Assembly (NCBI GenBank): GCA_943737045.1
Contig: CALSFV010000226.1
Location: 248,001-312,000 of the forward strand
Reading direction: 5' to 3'
Origin: Parapristionchus giblindavisi
Taxonomy: Eukaryota; Nematoda; Chromadorea; Rhabditida; Diplogasteridae
DNA: 64,000 nucleotides
In this document: piece after piece, positions 47,925-60,602 of the stretch
Position numbering within the stretch: the stretch's first letter is position 1
Layout of the letters: every line of letters begins with the position of its first letter
Made by a program: the position numbers and the translations under genes
Notes under the pieces: generated by a model
The model's database searches: none
Told to the model about the DNA's origin: nothing
The model's input: the letters and a program-made list of their open reading frames with translations, nothing else

Positions 47925-48030
47925 CTATACATTACACACTAATGAACACCTTTCAATACTTTCAATAGTTGCCTTATTTATTGATGAGGGGAGAAATATC
48001 CACAAATCTTACAATTATTCGATCAATAGT
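47925..48030. other. 106-bp unique spacer at the palindrome centre
   Basis: The arms stop matching at ...TTTTGTAATACAG (47924) and CTGTATTACAAAA... (48031). The AT-rich sequence between is not self-complementary at length. It marks the turn-around point of the presumed snap-back. Confidence 0.85.
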
Positions 48031-50232
48031 CTGTATTACAAAATCAATGACACACCTGTATTTTTATTTTGTTTATTAATTCATGGTTATAATATGAATT
48101 ATTCAAAAATATGATAATCTTAGCCATACATAAAGAATCCATTTCTGTATTATCACTACTCATGCAGCTTTTAAATATGCAGTCAGTTAACTACTGGGGT
48201 GTGTTTCTAGCGTAGAAATCACTAATCTGGCTGTTATATTTTTGTATTCTTGAAGAACCTGTTCTTGAAATTCTGCTCTGGCTATCCGGTGTTGGAGTAA
48301 ACGATTGTAGATTGCTTTTGTAAGCAGATTGGTGTTGTTTAATAAACCGGAAGTCTTTCTCACTTTCTACCATAAATTAACCATTTCAATAGTGTCTAAT
48401 TTTCTGAAAATAAACTGAAGTTGTGATGATTGAGCTATGCGGTCGTGATGTTCTAGGTAATCTGTTGGAAGGTCCTGTTCAAGTTAATAGTATATCGGAA
48501 ACTGGTTGGTTGTACCCGGAACTTACAACATGACGATTTTCAAGTGACCATTACTTAGAATCTATAAATCCTTATTTTGGGCCATTTCTTATAATAGAAA
48601 TGCATATTGTTTGAATTATTAATGAGACAACATAGTTGTTCGAGTAAACACCTCATGATTCTCCAAGAATAAGATAAATTTGTAACACATTGCATTGAGA
48701 ATATGAATGATAGACTATGATGTTGTATTATAATAGATCTAAACTTATACATTTTACTGAGTATTCAACCACACCAGATAGATTTTGACATTCTTTAAGT
48801 TTGTAATTTGAACATGATTGGTTTTAAGCATAACCATTTCAACGTCGTCGGTTTTTATAATAGCCTCATGCTAGTTTGAACAATGAAATAGTAGGTATAT
48901 CTGTGGCAAACGCATGAAAACATATACATATAACTCCTTGCAAAGCAAATCTATCTACATATTATTCGATAAATCATTTTAGAAGCGCCTTAGATGTGTG
49001 AATTACCATGGATAAATGTAAACTTAAACAAGATTTTGGTATTTTCATGTATGATCGCGTTAATGTCGTGTTTGATCAATGATATGCATTTCATCATATC
49101 ATTACGGAGAGTTGGGCGGTTCTGTACACTCTTGCGTGATATACATCCATTTGACTGCATAAATTAGTTCACAGTTCGACATTTAAATGGTTCATGATTA
49201 TGCTATATTACATAAATCAGTATGTGATCAAATAATAATTATACAGATTGTCATGATTGTTTGTGTTGATTGGAACAGTTAAGATGTCCTACATTGTGAA
49301 AGTGTTACTCGTGGTAATGAAGTATCAAAGGCTGATTTGGTGTAATATACTATCTCGTGGGTCCAACAATGTTGATTTCTGTTTACTACTATTAGATTCG
49401 AGAGGCATCAGTGTAGCTCAGTAATTATAAAGTACCGTACCGGGAGGTTTCCCACTTACATTTTCGATATCTTTACCATTCAAAAACGTGCTTTTTACCG
49501 GTTATAGAAATTAACATTTAGTGTTATTCATTCATGATTTTAGCGGACAATAAGTTGAATGAAATAGTGCACGGTATGTAGAATGATTTTTGCTATCTAC
49601 ATGTCCTCACAACGAAATTATTTGATTTAGCCGACCTTCAAAAAGAAACATTATTCAACTATGAAGTACCCTAAATTATTTTATAACTCACCCTTCATGA
49701 AACATAATAACTATGTACACTATATCAATAAGTGAGGTTTGGACGTTCGTTACCTGAAAAGACTTTGACAACGAAAACACTATAGAAGACCATGATTTCA
49801 CCTATAGACAGTGTGTCACATACATGTATTAAACATGTATTTCATCAGCGTCCGTCTCAAAATAATAGAAAAACAAACGGGACAACAGGTTCGGACTATG
49901 TTTTTGTATAGGTGCATTTACATAATGGAAAGTGTATAAACCCATCATATCAACCACCACCGATCATCCAATATCGATAGGGTGTGTACTGCAAGATCTA
50001 CATTCTTTAGCTATTCAGTTTATATCTCATGCTAGTCCAATGAAATGAACAGAAACATAGTTGTGTGCCACAGCGTTAGTACTATTATACAAATTAATAA
50101 ATATCTTAGCGTATGTCTACTATTAAGATTTCCAATATGTATTGTTTCTAGATCACAAATGCAGCATTAGTGGTTGATTTCTAGATTTTTTTAGTACTGT
50201 TAACAATACGAATACAAGTCGTTGTAACGTTT
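48031..50232. other. inner part of right Polinton arm (mirror of 45723-47924)
   Basis: Reverse complement of the left inner arm, with coordinates summing to 95955. No recognised gene. Confidence 0.5.
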
Positions 50233-50478
50233 CTACTTTTGGAAATCGGCCAAATCAGCCTGTATTGTCTGTCCCACGGATAACCCCCGAGTCTTTGACC
50301 GTGGATAGTTTTGTCTATACTTTCTGAAAAGTATATATGCATCTTGATCTTCTATAGCTTTGTCAACTTTTTCTATCGGTACTCTGGCTTTTGAAGCTAT
50401 AGGTGCTGCTGATGTGAACGCAGTATGCTCTTTAAGATCATAATAGAGTTTATACATACGACTGTTCATAACATACAA
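50233..50478 (-). CDS. truncated Polinton integrase, N-terminal domain, right-arm copy
   Basis: Translation identical to 45477-45722. The same premature end after QADLADFQK shows that the truncation was present before or during arm duplication. Confidence 0.68.
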   Translation of the reverse strand: MYVMNSRMYKLYYDLKEHTAFTSAAPIASKARVPIEKVDKAIEDQDAYILFRKYRQNYPRSKTRGLSVGQTIQADLADFQK

Positions 50479-50517
50479 TGAATGTGATAATGATTTATAT
50501 GTGCATTTTAGGTCTTC

Positions 50518-51667
50518 TTATAGCGGCTGACCGAGGAGGGTTGCGGAGGGCTGTCCGAGGGCTGGAACACCCAATTGCTTTTTGGTACAAGTGACATGTT
50601 TACCATTGCTGGTTCTGTAGCACCCGAGACATCTAAAGAAACCCATTTTCAGACGATAAAAATGAAAATAACACTTACTCGGGGCATGATTTGATTCTAG
50701 CACATCGAGATAGATGTACTTTATTTCCATGCTGATGGTCATGCTTATGTCTCTCATAGCAACTCTGGAAATAGAGATTAATAAACAAATAAATGTATAG
50801 ATTCCGATTACCTCCGAGAGGAAAGTAAAATTGCAATCTTCGCATGTCCTAACAGGGCCACCAATACATCTTCCAAATAATAGAGGTAGATCACAAGCGT
50901 CACATTTATATTCGCATCTTAGAGTATTTATAAAAAAAAAAAACGGAATAATAAACATGTATAATACCTATGATGTGTTACTTTGGCAGACGTCTTCAAG
51001 CAGAAATTGCAAAAGAATTTTCCTTCGAAGACACCAAAGGTACTGGCTAGACAATTCCAGTTATGACCATCAGTTACGAGGTGAATGGGCTTCGTGCCTA
51101 CTCGTGGACTAGCCCACTCGAGTACACATATACGTCTAGCGGGATTCTTTAATGTTTTTTAATTTTTTTTTTTTCTAAGAAAAAATGTCAATGAAGTACT
51201 CACATATCTGAACACGATAATTCGATAGGGTTCTCCGAGTGCCTCGGCAATTCGGGGTAGATCAGCAAATCCAGAATTAATATTCACTTTCAATTGGTTA
51301 GCCAAATGCCCAGTATGTTTGAACTGGGTTGATGATCTTTTCGAAATCTAGAAATTTACAACACTAAATATAAAATTATATGCATTTCTTAATTATACCT
51401 TTATTAGTATATTTTTTAATTCTTTATACTGTTTCCGCTCATCTGCTGAATCAATTAGATGATCGTCCTCTACCCTCATACCAGGCCTTGTTGCTCTATA
51501 GTAGTCGCGATCGGCCACGACCTTGCCAAATAGGCAGGCCCTCATTAGTGCCATTGCATCCTTAAATGAGATGTATGATGTAGCAAGATAATCATGCTAA
51601 GAGGTACCTGTTCGATCTTTGGGAACGCTGCGAGACCTTTGAAGCTTTTATGGTAGGTGCCAGCCAT
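50518..51667 (-). CDS. truncated Polinton DNA polymerase B N-terminal region, right-arm copy
   Basis: Mirror of 44289-45437 with the same seven-exon structure. The visible frames have identical translations. The span is one base longer because an intronic T run has 12 instead of 11 bases, which leaves the coding sequence intact. Confidence 0.7.
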
Positions 51668-51843
51668 GATAAATTAGACAACAACGAGTGATGAGTGGTC
51701 TTGGTAAGACTGGCTAACTGGACTGTCACTAGTCCGTCATCAATAAGGTCAAGCCCCGCCCGACTAATCCTACTGCAAGAGCCCGCATTCACACCATCAG
51801 TTGTGATTCGTTTGGTATATCCACTATAGTTATACGTGCAAGC

Positions 51844-52210
51844 ATGTCTACATCTAGCATGTCCCCTTCGCAATCCCCTTCATCACCCTCCATGGCTGAG
51901 ATCAACCCAGGTATTTATGATGTGTTCACAAATATTTCTCTCTCTCATCATCTCTTCAGATCTCCACGAAGAGTATCGCCTCGACGATACCACGGTGACC
52001 TCACGAGGAAGTGGAGCGTACATGGTCAGGGCCATGTTCACCCTGAGCAGCGAAGAGGAGCCGGCATACATCTTCCCATTGGTAGTAGATGATGCTGTAA
52101 ATAAATTATTTGAATCTATCCCCAACAATGCCGAGATGTCATTTATTACTCTCAGCGTCATCAACCGTGATCTGTCATTTCCCGGTCAGAATTTTTTTTA
52201 TACACTTTAG
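51844..52210 (+). CDS. unrecognised divergent gene of the Polinton, right-arm copy
   Basis: Mirror of 43746-44112, with exons 51844-51910 and 51960-52210. Points outward, toward the right end of the element. Confidence 0.5.
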
Positions 52211-52365
52211 ATTTGGTAGTACATCACCCGGTAATTTATTATTAAATCATATGCTTAATTTTATTCAACGCGGTAGTAGTATTACATTAGGATCAACACT
52301 ACTACTAACGTTAATGACCTTCCCGTCATTCCCGAATAGGGATATTGATGATTCATGATATTATT

Positions 52366-54737
52366 ATTATTATCTTTTTAAACCACATTTCATAATTCAC
52401 CATATATATTGTAAATGTAAGAATATTTTATTCCTCTGGAATCATTGTAATATATTTGATAAAACAATTCATAAATAATTTCGTCTACAACTTTAACGAC
52501 GATTATAACAATAGTTCATATTGTATGTTATATACTTATTGTGCTTGGAGGTGCCAATATAGAGAGAGAGAGGCATTGTATATATTGAGCTTGTCTCTAA
52601 TCTTTCATAAAACTATATTTATATCTCTTGATTTTGTTGTGATTGATTATGGGAATGTATGTTAGAACTAATGAGTAGGAAATAGTGGTTGTATTTTATG
52701 CTTTGTTTCAATGTGATGATCAACTTGTCTTTAATCATTCATAAGCGTATATTTATATCTCTTGTTGTTGTGATTGAATATGGGAATGGTTGATAGAACT
52801 AGTGACTAGGTAGGGAGGGATAAGGGTAATTAATCATTTTGTGAATATAAGTGTAAAATCTCTTCCTCATATTACGAGATGACTTTTACCATACCATCTA
52901 GCCAAATATTCACGGACTCGCGAGTTGTCTGGTTTGAGTATTTATATCAAACTTTATCACTACTAATATCAGTTGGAATATCCTAAATTACGTAATCACT
53001 TGTTAGATTAAGGTTTTACTAGGGTTGTCTCAGTTTATATTTAATGGGTTTGTTTATTATGGGTGTCATCAGAGAAAATGAATAAATGATTTGGCTGCTG
53101 TATCTCTCTGACTGTTATTATCATGATAGTGTAGTAAGTGGAGAATTTATTAGAATAGTGTATTGTAATAGCCATACTGATCACCATAGGTTGTAATTGA
53201 CTCTTGGCCATACCATCTGCCCATATATTCAAGGCCTCGCAAGATGTCTGGTTTGAATAGTTATATCTCTCACTATTGATGAGTGAGAGAGAGACTAAAA
53301 CCTCTCTTAAATTATTAGTTATGCAATTCACATGTTTCATTTGTAACTTTTGAAGATCTCTATTCATTATGTGGTTTTTATAGTAGCGTCTCCCTCCTCT
53401 TTATTCCTTTCGGCAGAGATAGACACGAAGGGTCTCGTCTCAGCTTTCCTTTTTGTTTACCATACTTCATCTCTACTAATTTCAGTTGGAATAACCTAAT
53501 TACGTAATCACTAGTTAAATCATGGTTTCATTTGGTTTATCTTAGTATTTATCTGCTGGGTCTTTTTTTTTTTTCATTATGAATGTGCTCACAGAAAATG
53601 AATGTCTTATCTCTTTGATTGGTAATTGTCATAGCGATGTAGTAATTGGATGAAGAGCATTAATTAAAGAGAGATATTGTAACAGCTATATTGATCACCG
53701 TATACTCTTACCCTTTCCTTTCATTGTTTTCTTTAATATATATATGTTCGACATATGTTCTGCTAAAGAAGATGAGATATTTCATGAGAGTTGTTATTAT
53801 GTGTTGTTTTGATGTGTCTCGATCAACTTGTATTTAATCATTCGTAAACCTATATTTATATCTCTTGTTGTTGTGATTGGTTATGGGAATGAATGGTAAA
53901 ACTAGTAAATAGGAAGAGAGGGATGAGAGTAATTAATCATCTTCTGTAGAAGAAGAGCCTTCTCCTCAACCTTGTACTTATCCTTCTCCCTCTTATCTGT
54001 GTATAGGAGTTGCTAGGCACAGCCGGCTTCTCTCCCCATCTTTACATTCTGTAGAAGGATTATGAGAAGGATCTCACTCTCTATACTGAGTACAACGAAT
54101 TACACCACTCTCTCTTGCGGGAAAGGTTCCTTCTTCTTCTTCTTATCCTTATCCTTCACTCCTCTCTTGACAGACGCACAAGAGCTTAGAGATAGGGTGC
54201 AAGATATATCGCTGGATTAGATAGAGATACCGCAAAAAGGGTAGGGAGAGGGGGAAGAAACAAAGACAGAGGTTGTCCTTATCCTAATCCTCTGTTGTAG
54301 TCAATAGAGAGAGACTTCGCTCCTTCGCTTTGCCCTTCGCTTCGCTCGGAATTGCTCGGAACAACTCAGTAGAGGGAGAGAGAGAAGAGCTTAGAGAGAG
54401 AGGGTGTAAGATGTATCAGTGGATTAGAGATAGATACCGCAAAAAGGGTAGGGAGAGGGGTAGAAACGAAGGCAGAGGGTGACCTTATCCTAATCCTCTG
54501 TTCTAGTCTAGAGGATAGGGAGAGGGATTCCGAGAGAAACGAAGGAGAGGTATACTGTAGAATCGGGTATATGTAAATTGCGAAATGATTTATAATAGTT
54601 AGATGTAGAGATAGTGTAAAAGAGAGAGGGTATAGAGAAGCAGAGTGAGTTTCAATGTATGGGAGGAGGCCCCGCCCACAATTAGTTTAGTCTCTAGTCT
54701 CGTCAGTCCCCGTGCGGTTGTGTTGCTGTGGTGAGTC
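52366..54737. other. right-arm non-coding region (mirror of 41220-43590)
   Basis: Same CT/GA-rich blocks and short repeats in reverse complement. One T-run near 53572 is one base longer than its partner. Confidence 0.5.
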
Positions 54738-54880
54738 TTTGTTAATTGCTTTATTTTATTATTTCGATTGATTTTATCATTGATCTACCAAAAATCGATA
54801 ATGTGAATCATTGATCTACCAAAAAATCGATAATGTAATGATTATTGATTTTTTTCAAATTACTGTATTTGATTACTGTA

Positions 54881-57800
54881 CTTGTACTGTACTTGTACTG
54901 TACTTGTACTGTACTTGTTGTTTACTGTATTACTGATTACTGTACTTGTTGATTACTGTAGTAATTGATTAGGATGATTTTATTGATTGACTGATAAGAG
55001 TTGTCAATCATTATTATCATTTTGATTGATCTACAAAAAATCAATATAAAAAATCGATACAAAAAATCAATATAAAAAATAGATAAGCTCCGCCCCTAAA
55101 GGGGGCGTGGCCGACGGTGATTGGCTGGCATAAGCTCCGCCCCTAAAGCTGTACGGTCATTGGCTGACATAAGCCCCGCCTCCAAAAAGCAGCTGTTTTT
55201 TATGTAAGTGAGACAGAACTATACTACTTGGGTTTATCCGAACCAACTCGGTCTACGCTATTATGGTACAAGTTGATCTTTGATCTCTGACAGCGAAACG
55301 ACAAAAGCGCAACGGGGCATATCTCGGTCGGGGATGACCGTACGGACCTCTGGATGGGTTTACCCTAACCCACTCGGTCTACGCTATTATGGTACAAGTT
55401 GATCTTTGATCTTTCACACCTAAACGACAAAAGCGCAACAGGGCATATCTCGGTCGGGGATGACCGTACAGACCTCTGGATGGGTTTACCCTAACCCACT
55501 CGGTCTACGCTATTATGGTACAAGTTGATCTTTGATCTCTGACAGCGAAATGACAAAAGCGCAACAGGGCATATCTCAGTCATGGATGATCGTACAGACT
55601 TCTGACTGGGTTTATTCGAACTCTCTCTATCTGGGTAATCATTCTACCAATTGATCGTTGATCTCTGACAGCGAAACGACAAAAGCGCAACAGGGCATAT
55701 CTCGGTCGGGGATGACCGTACAGACCTCTGGATGGGTTTACCCTAACCCACTCGGTCTACGCTATTATGGTACAAGTTGATCTTTGATCTCTCACACAGA
55801 AACGACAAAAGCGCAAGGGCCATATGAGTGCGCTTTTGAGAAAATCATAGTCAGACCCTAGACGCGAAAAAAAATAAATTTTTGGGGGGATCAGGGCTCT
55901 CAAGGGTGCTGTTTACGATGGCCTTGTGCATTCTGCACGTCGAGCCGCCACCGTTGAGGCCAGACGCAGCCTCGTTGAAATAGTGTTTTCGCGTTGAAAA
56001 GTGGTTTCTCCTCAACCGATGGAGCTAAAATTATCAAACTATGCCCCAAGGAGCAGAATTTTATGGCGATCATGCCTGTGCAATTCATTTTGTTCTTGAA
56101 AATGTTGATAATTTTAAAAATGCAATTTCTCTCATAGGCAAAAGGGTATTAGGCGACCTACACAAGTCAGACCGGAATTATTTTTGCGCTATTTTTTCCT
56201 CACCTGCCACAATGCTCTCTGCCACCACCACACTCTCTTGCCTCCACTTTAACGGCAAAATGGCTACATTGAAAGTTGATTTTTTCGAAAGTCGAGGCGC
56301 AAATTGGGTGAATTTTTTTCAATGTGATACTGAAGCCCTTCCGATCCGATCTGTGAAGGTTGCGTAATACACTTTTGCCTTTGAGGGAAATACAATCTTG
56401 AAAATTATGGACATGTTCATGAAAAGGGGTATAGGTAGATAATTTTAGCACCATCGTGTGAAAAGAAACGACTTTTCAAATGATTTTTTAGTCGAATCTC
56501 TCGCAAGATCGCTCAAATATCGATCGGGGATAATCGTTTAACTTGTACTGTACTTGTACTGTACTTGTACTGTACTTGTTGTTTACTGTATTACTGATTA
56601 CTGTACTTGTTGATTACTGTAGTAATTGATTAGGATGATTTTATTGATTGACTGATAAGAGTTGTCAATCATTATTATCATTTTGATTGATCTACAAAAA
56701 ATCAATATAAAAAATCGATACAAAAAATCAATATAAAAAATAGATAAGCTCCGCCCCTAAAGGGGGCGTGGCCGACGGTGATTGGCTGGCATAAGCTCCG
56801 CCCCTAAAGCTGTACGGTCATTGGCTGACATAAGCCCCGCCTCCAAAAAGCAGCTGTTTTTTATGTAAGTGAGACAGAACTATACTACTTGGGTTTATCC
56901 GAACCAACTCGGTCTACGCTATTATGGTACAAGTTGATCTTTGATCTCTGACAGCGAAACGACAAAAGCGCAACGGGGCATATCTCGGTCGGGGATGACC
57001 GTACGGACCTCTGGATGGGTTTACCCTAACCCACTCGGTCTACGCTATTATGGTACAAGTTGATCTTTGATCTTTCACACCTAAACGACAAAAGCGCAAC
57101 AGGGCATATCTCGGTCGGGGATGACCGTACAGACCTCTGGATGGGTTTACCCTAACCCACTCGGTCTACGCTATTATGGTACAAGTTGATCTTTGATCTC
57201 TGACAGCGAAATGACAAAAGCGCAACAGGGCATATCTCAGTCATGGATGATCGTACAGACTTCTGACTGGGTTTATTCGAACTCTCTCTATCTGGGTAAT
57301 CATTCTACCAATTGATCGTTGATCTCTGACAGCGAAACGACAAAAGCGCAACAGGGCATATCTCGGTCGGGGATGACCGTACAGACCTCTGGATGGGTTT
57401 ACCCTAACCCACTCGGTCTACGCTATTATGGTACAAGTTGATCTTTGATCTCTCACACAGAAACGACAAAAGCGCAAGGGCCATATGAGTGCGCTTTTGA
57501 GAAAATCATAGTCAGACCCTAGACGCGAAAAAAAATAAATTTTTGGGGGGATCAGGGCTCTCAAGGGTGCTGTTTACGATGGCCTTGTGCATTCTGCACG
57601 TCGAGCCGCCACCGTTGAGGCCAGACGCAGCCTCGTTGAAATAGTGTTTTCGCGTTGAAAAGTGGTTTCTCCTCAACCGATGGAGCTAAAATTATCAAAC
57701 TATGCCCCAAGGAGCAGAATTTTATGGCGATCATGCCTGTGCAATTCATTTTGTTCTTGAAAATGTTGATAATTTTAAAAATGCAATTTCTCTCATAGGC

Positions 57801-59863
57801 AAAAGGGTATTAGGCGACCTACACAAGTCAGACCGGAATTATTTTTGCGCTATTTTTTCCTCACCTGCCACAATGCTCTCTGCCACCACCACACTCTCTT
57901 GCCTCCACTTTAACGGCAAAATGGCTACATTGAAAGTTGATTTTTTCGAAAGTCGAGGCGCAAATTGGGTGAATTTTTTTCAATGTGATACTGAAGCCCT
58001 TCCGATCCGATCTGTGAAGGTTGCGTAATACACTTTTGCCTTTGAGGGAAATACAATCTTGAAAATTATGGACATGTTCATGAAAAGGGGTATAGGTAGA
58101 TAATTTTAGCACCATCGTGTGAAAAGAAACGACTTTTCAAATGATTTTTTAGTCGAATCTCTCGCAAGATCGCTCAAATATCGATCGGGGATAATCGTTT
58201 AACTTGTACTGTACTTGTACTGTACTTGTACTGTACTTGTTGTTTACTGTATTACTGATTACTGTACTTGTTGATTACTGTAGTAATTGATTAGGATGAT
58301 TTTATTGATTGACTGATAAGAGTTGTCAATCATTATTATCATTTTGATTGATCTACAAAAAATCAATATAAAAAATCGATACAAAAAATCAATATAAAAA
58401 ATAGATAAGCTCCGCCCCTAAAGGGGGCGTGGCCGACGGTGATTGGCTGGCATAAGCTCCGCCCCTAAAGCTGTACGGTCATTGGCTGACATAAGCCCCG
58501 CCTCCAAAAAGCAGCTGTTTTTTATGTAAGTGAGACAGAACTATACTACTTGGGTTTATCCGAACCAACTCGGTCTACGCTATTATGGTACAAGTTGATC
58601 TTTGATCTCTGACAGCGAAACGACAAAAGCGCAACGGGGCATATCTCGGTCGGGGATGACCGTACGGACCTCTGGATGGGTTTACCCTAACCCACTCGGT
58701 CTACGCTATTATGGTACAAGTTGATCTTTGATCTTTCACACCTAAACGACAAAAGCGCAACAGGGCATATCTCGGTCGGGGATGACCGTACAGACCTCTG
58801 GATGGGTTTACCCTAACCCACTCGGTCTACGCTATTATGGTACAAGTTGATCTTTGATCTCTGACAGCGAAATGACAAAAGCGCAACAGGGCATATCTCA
58901 GTCATGGATGATCGTACAGACTTCTGACTGGGTTTATTCGAACTCTCTCTATCTGGGTAATCATTCTACCAATTGATCGTTGATCTCTGACAGCGAAACG
59001 ACAAAAGCGCAACAGGGCATATCTCGGTCGGGGATGACCGTACAGACCTCTGGATGGGTTTACCCTAACCCACTCGGTCTACGCTATTATGGTACAAGTT
59101 GATCTTTGATCTCTCACACAGAAACGACAAAAGCGCAAGGGCCATATGAGTGCGCTTTTGAGAAAATCATAGTCAGACCCTAGACGCGAAAAAAAATAAA
59201 TTTTTGGGGGGATCAGGGCTCTCAAGGGTGCTGTTTACGATGGCCTTGTGCATTCTGCACGTCGAGCCGCCACCGTTGAGGCCAGACGCAGCCTCGTTGA
59301 AATAGTGTTTTCGCGTTGAAAAGTGGTTTCTCCTCAACCGATGGAGCTAAAATTATCAAACTATGCCCCAAGGAGCAGAATTTTATGGCGATCATGCCTG
59401 TGCAATTCATTTTGTTCTTGAAAATGTTGATAATTTTAAAAATGCAATTTCTCTCATAGGCAAAAGGGTATTAGGCGACCTACACAAGTCAGACCGGAAT
59501 TATTTTTGCGCTATTTTTTCCTCACCTGCCACAATGCTCTCTGCCACCACCACACTCTCTTGCCTCCACTTTAACGGCAAAATGGCTACATTGAAAGTTG
59601 ATTTTTTCGAAAGTCGAGGCGCAAATTGGGTGAATTTTTTTCAATGTGATACTGAAGCCCTTCCGATCCGATCTGTGAAGGTTGCGTAATACACTTTTGC
59701 CTTTGAGGGAAATACAATCTTGAAAATTATGGACATGTTCATGAAAAGGGGTATAGGTAGATAATTTTAGCACCATCGTGTGAAAAGAAACGACTTTTCA
59801 AATGATTTTTTAGTCGAATCTCTCGCAAGATCGCTCAAATATCGATCGGGGATAATCGTTTAA
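54881..59863 (+). repeat. three tandem 1,661-bp units joining a Polinton end to its flank
   Basis: Units are 54881-56541, 56542-58202 and 58203-59863, and all frames in them repeat with identical translations. Each unit has 348 bp of the Polinton right end (GC/CCAAT cluster to ACTACT), the TGGGTT duplication, about 585 bp of minisatellite and about 725 bp of fold-back-like outer-element sequence. Junctions read GTTTAA|CTTGTACTG, and after the third unit the flank continues GTTTAAAAAAATTC. The duplication therefore came after the Polinton insertion. The 108- and 84-codon frames inside lie on opposite arms of a short inverted repeat and are not called genes. Confidence 0.92.
55083..55182. promoter_or_regulatory. 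GC-box/CCAAT-box cluster at the right Polinton end
   Basis: Mirror of 40777-40873, repeated at the same relative place in the next two tandem units (about 56744-56843 and 58405-58504). Confidence 0.5.
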
Positions 59864-59989
59864 AAAAATTCGTCTCCATTTCTGGGGCTTTCTATCAATA
59901 AACGGATTCGAAATTTGAATTCGAAAAAAAAGATATCATCAGTTTTACCCAAATCTGACACAGGTACGGTAGAGCGTTGTGGTTAATCT

Positions 59990-60540
59990 GCGGCCGAGAA
60001 ATGGCCCGTTGCGCTTTTGTCGTTTTTGTGTGAGAGATCAAAGGTCAATTGGTAAAATGATTACCCAGATAGAGAGAGTTCGAATAAACCCAGTCAGAAG
60101 TCTGTACGATCATCCTTGACTGAGATATGCCCTGTTGCGCATTTGTCGTTTCACTGTCAGAGATCAAAGATCAATTGGTAGAATGATTACCCAGATAGAG
60201 AGAGTTCGAATAAACCCAGTCAGAAGTCTGTACGATCATCCTTGACTGAGATATGCCCTGTTGCGCATTTGTCGTTTCGCTGTCAGAGATCAAAGATCAA
60301 CTTGTACCATAATAGCGTAGACCGAGTGGGTTAGGGTAAACCCATCCAGAGGTCTGTACGGTCATCCCCGACCGAGATATGCCCTGTTGCGCTTTTGTCG
60401 TTTCGCTGTCAGAGATCAAAGATCAACTTGTACCATAATAGCGTAGACCGAGTGGGTTCGGGTAAACCCATCCAGAGGTCTGTACGGTCATCCCCGATCG
60501 AGATATGCCCCGTTGCGCTTTTGTCGTTTGCGATTTTCAT
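59990..60540 (-). repeat. ~125 bp minisatellite, right block in inverted orientation
   Basis: Four to five units ending TTGCGC(T/A)TTTGTCGTTTC, reverse-complementary to the block at 40415-40728. This makes the outer element itself symmetrical. Unit variants (for example CAGTCAGAAGTCTGTACGAT) match variants in the 55229-55812 block. Confidence 0.85.
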
Positions 60541-60602
60541 GGTTGCGCTTTTGTCGAAAAGTGGCAGTTGCGCTTTAGTCGTTGCGCTTCTGTCATGCCC
60601 CC

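Larger units (their letters stand above)
40729..55228. mobile_element. palindromic Polinton/Maverick-type element (14,500 bp), non-autonomous
   Basis: Starts AGTAGTATAGTTCTGTCTCA and ends with its exact complement. It is flanked by the 6-bp duplication TGGGTT (40723-40728 and 55229-55234), whose joining restores the minisatellite unit. Six-bp duplications, 5'-AG termini, long TIRs and a protein-primed polymerase plus integrase gene set are Polinton hallmarks. Here the two TIRs are the whole element: arm 1 is 40729-47924 and arm 2 is 48031-55228. Every reading frame recurs with an identical translation at mirrored coordinates. Only two differences are implied by coordinate sums, both in A/T runs (near 42372/53572 and 44781/51163). 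No polymerase core, capsid, protease or ATPase gene is visible. Confidence 0.88.
40359..60602. mobile_element. outer terminal-inverted-repeat element, expanded by a Polinton insertion and tandem duplication
   Basis: GGGGGCATGACAGAAGCGCA at the left end is the exact complement of TGCGCTTCTGTCATGCCCCC at the right end, flanked by the 8-bp duplication CTGAAATG. Subterminal GCGCTTTTGTCG / CGACAAAAGCGC words repeat near both ends, and ~125-bp minisatellite units point inward from each side. Without the Polinton (14.5 kb) and two extra 1,661-bp units, the original would be about 2.4 kb and non-coding. The 8-bp duplication is compatible with hAT, but the termini are not the usual hAT ones, so I leave the superfamily open. 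Confidence 0.85.

Noticed and set aside
40729..55228. The palindrome as a pure assembly or chimeric-read artefact
   Set aside because: It ends at AGT termini with a TGGGTT duplication on both sides, and the two flanks differ. The arms have a unique 106-bp spacer and two homopolymer-length differences. An artefact would normally mirror flanking DNA too. It is still listed as something long reads should confirm.
56041..56454. 108- and 84-codon frames repeated in the 1,661-bp units as a gene family
   Set aside because: They are the two strands of a short internal inverted repeat of the outer element. Identical copies reflect the tandem duplication and not selection, and no family is recognisable.
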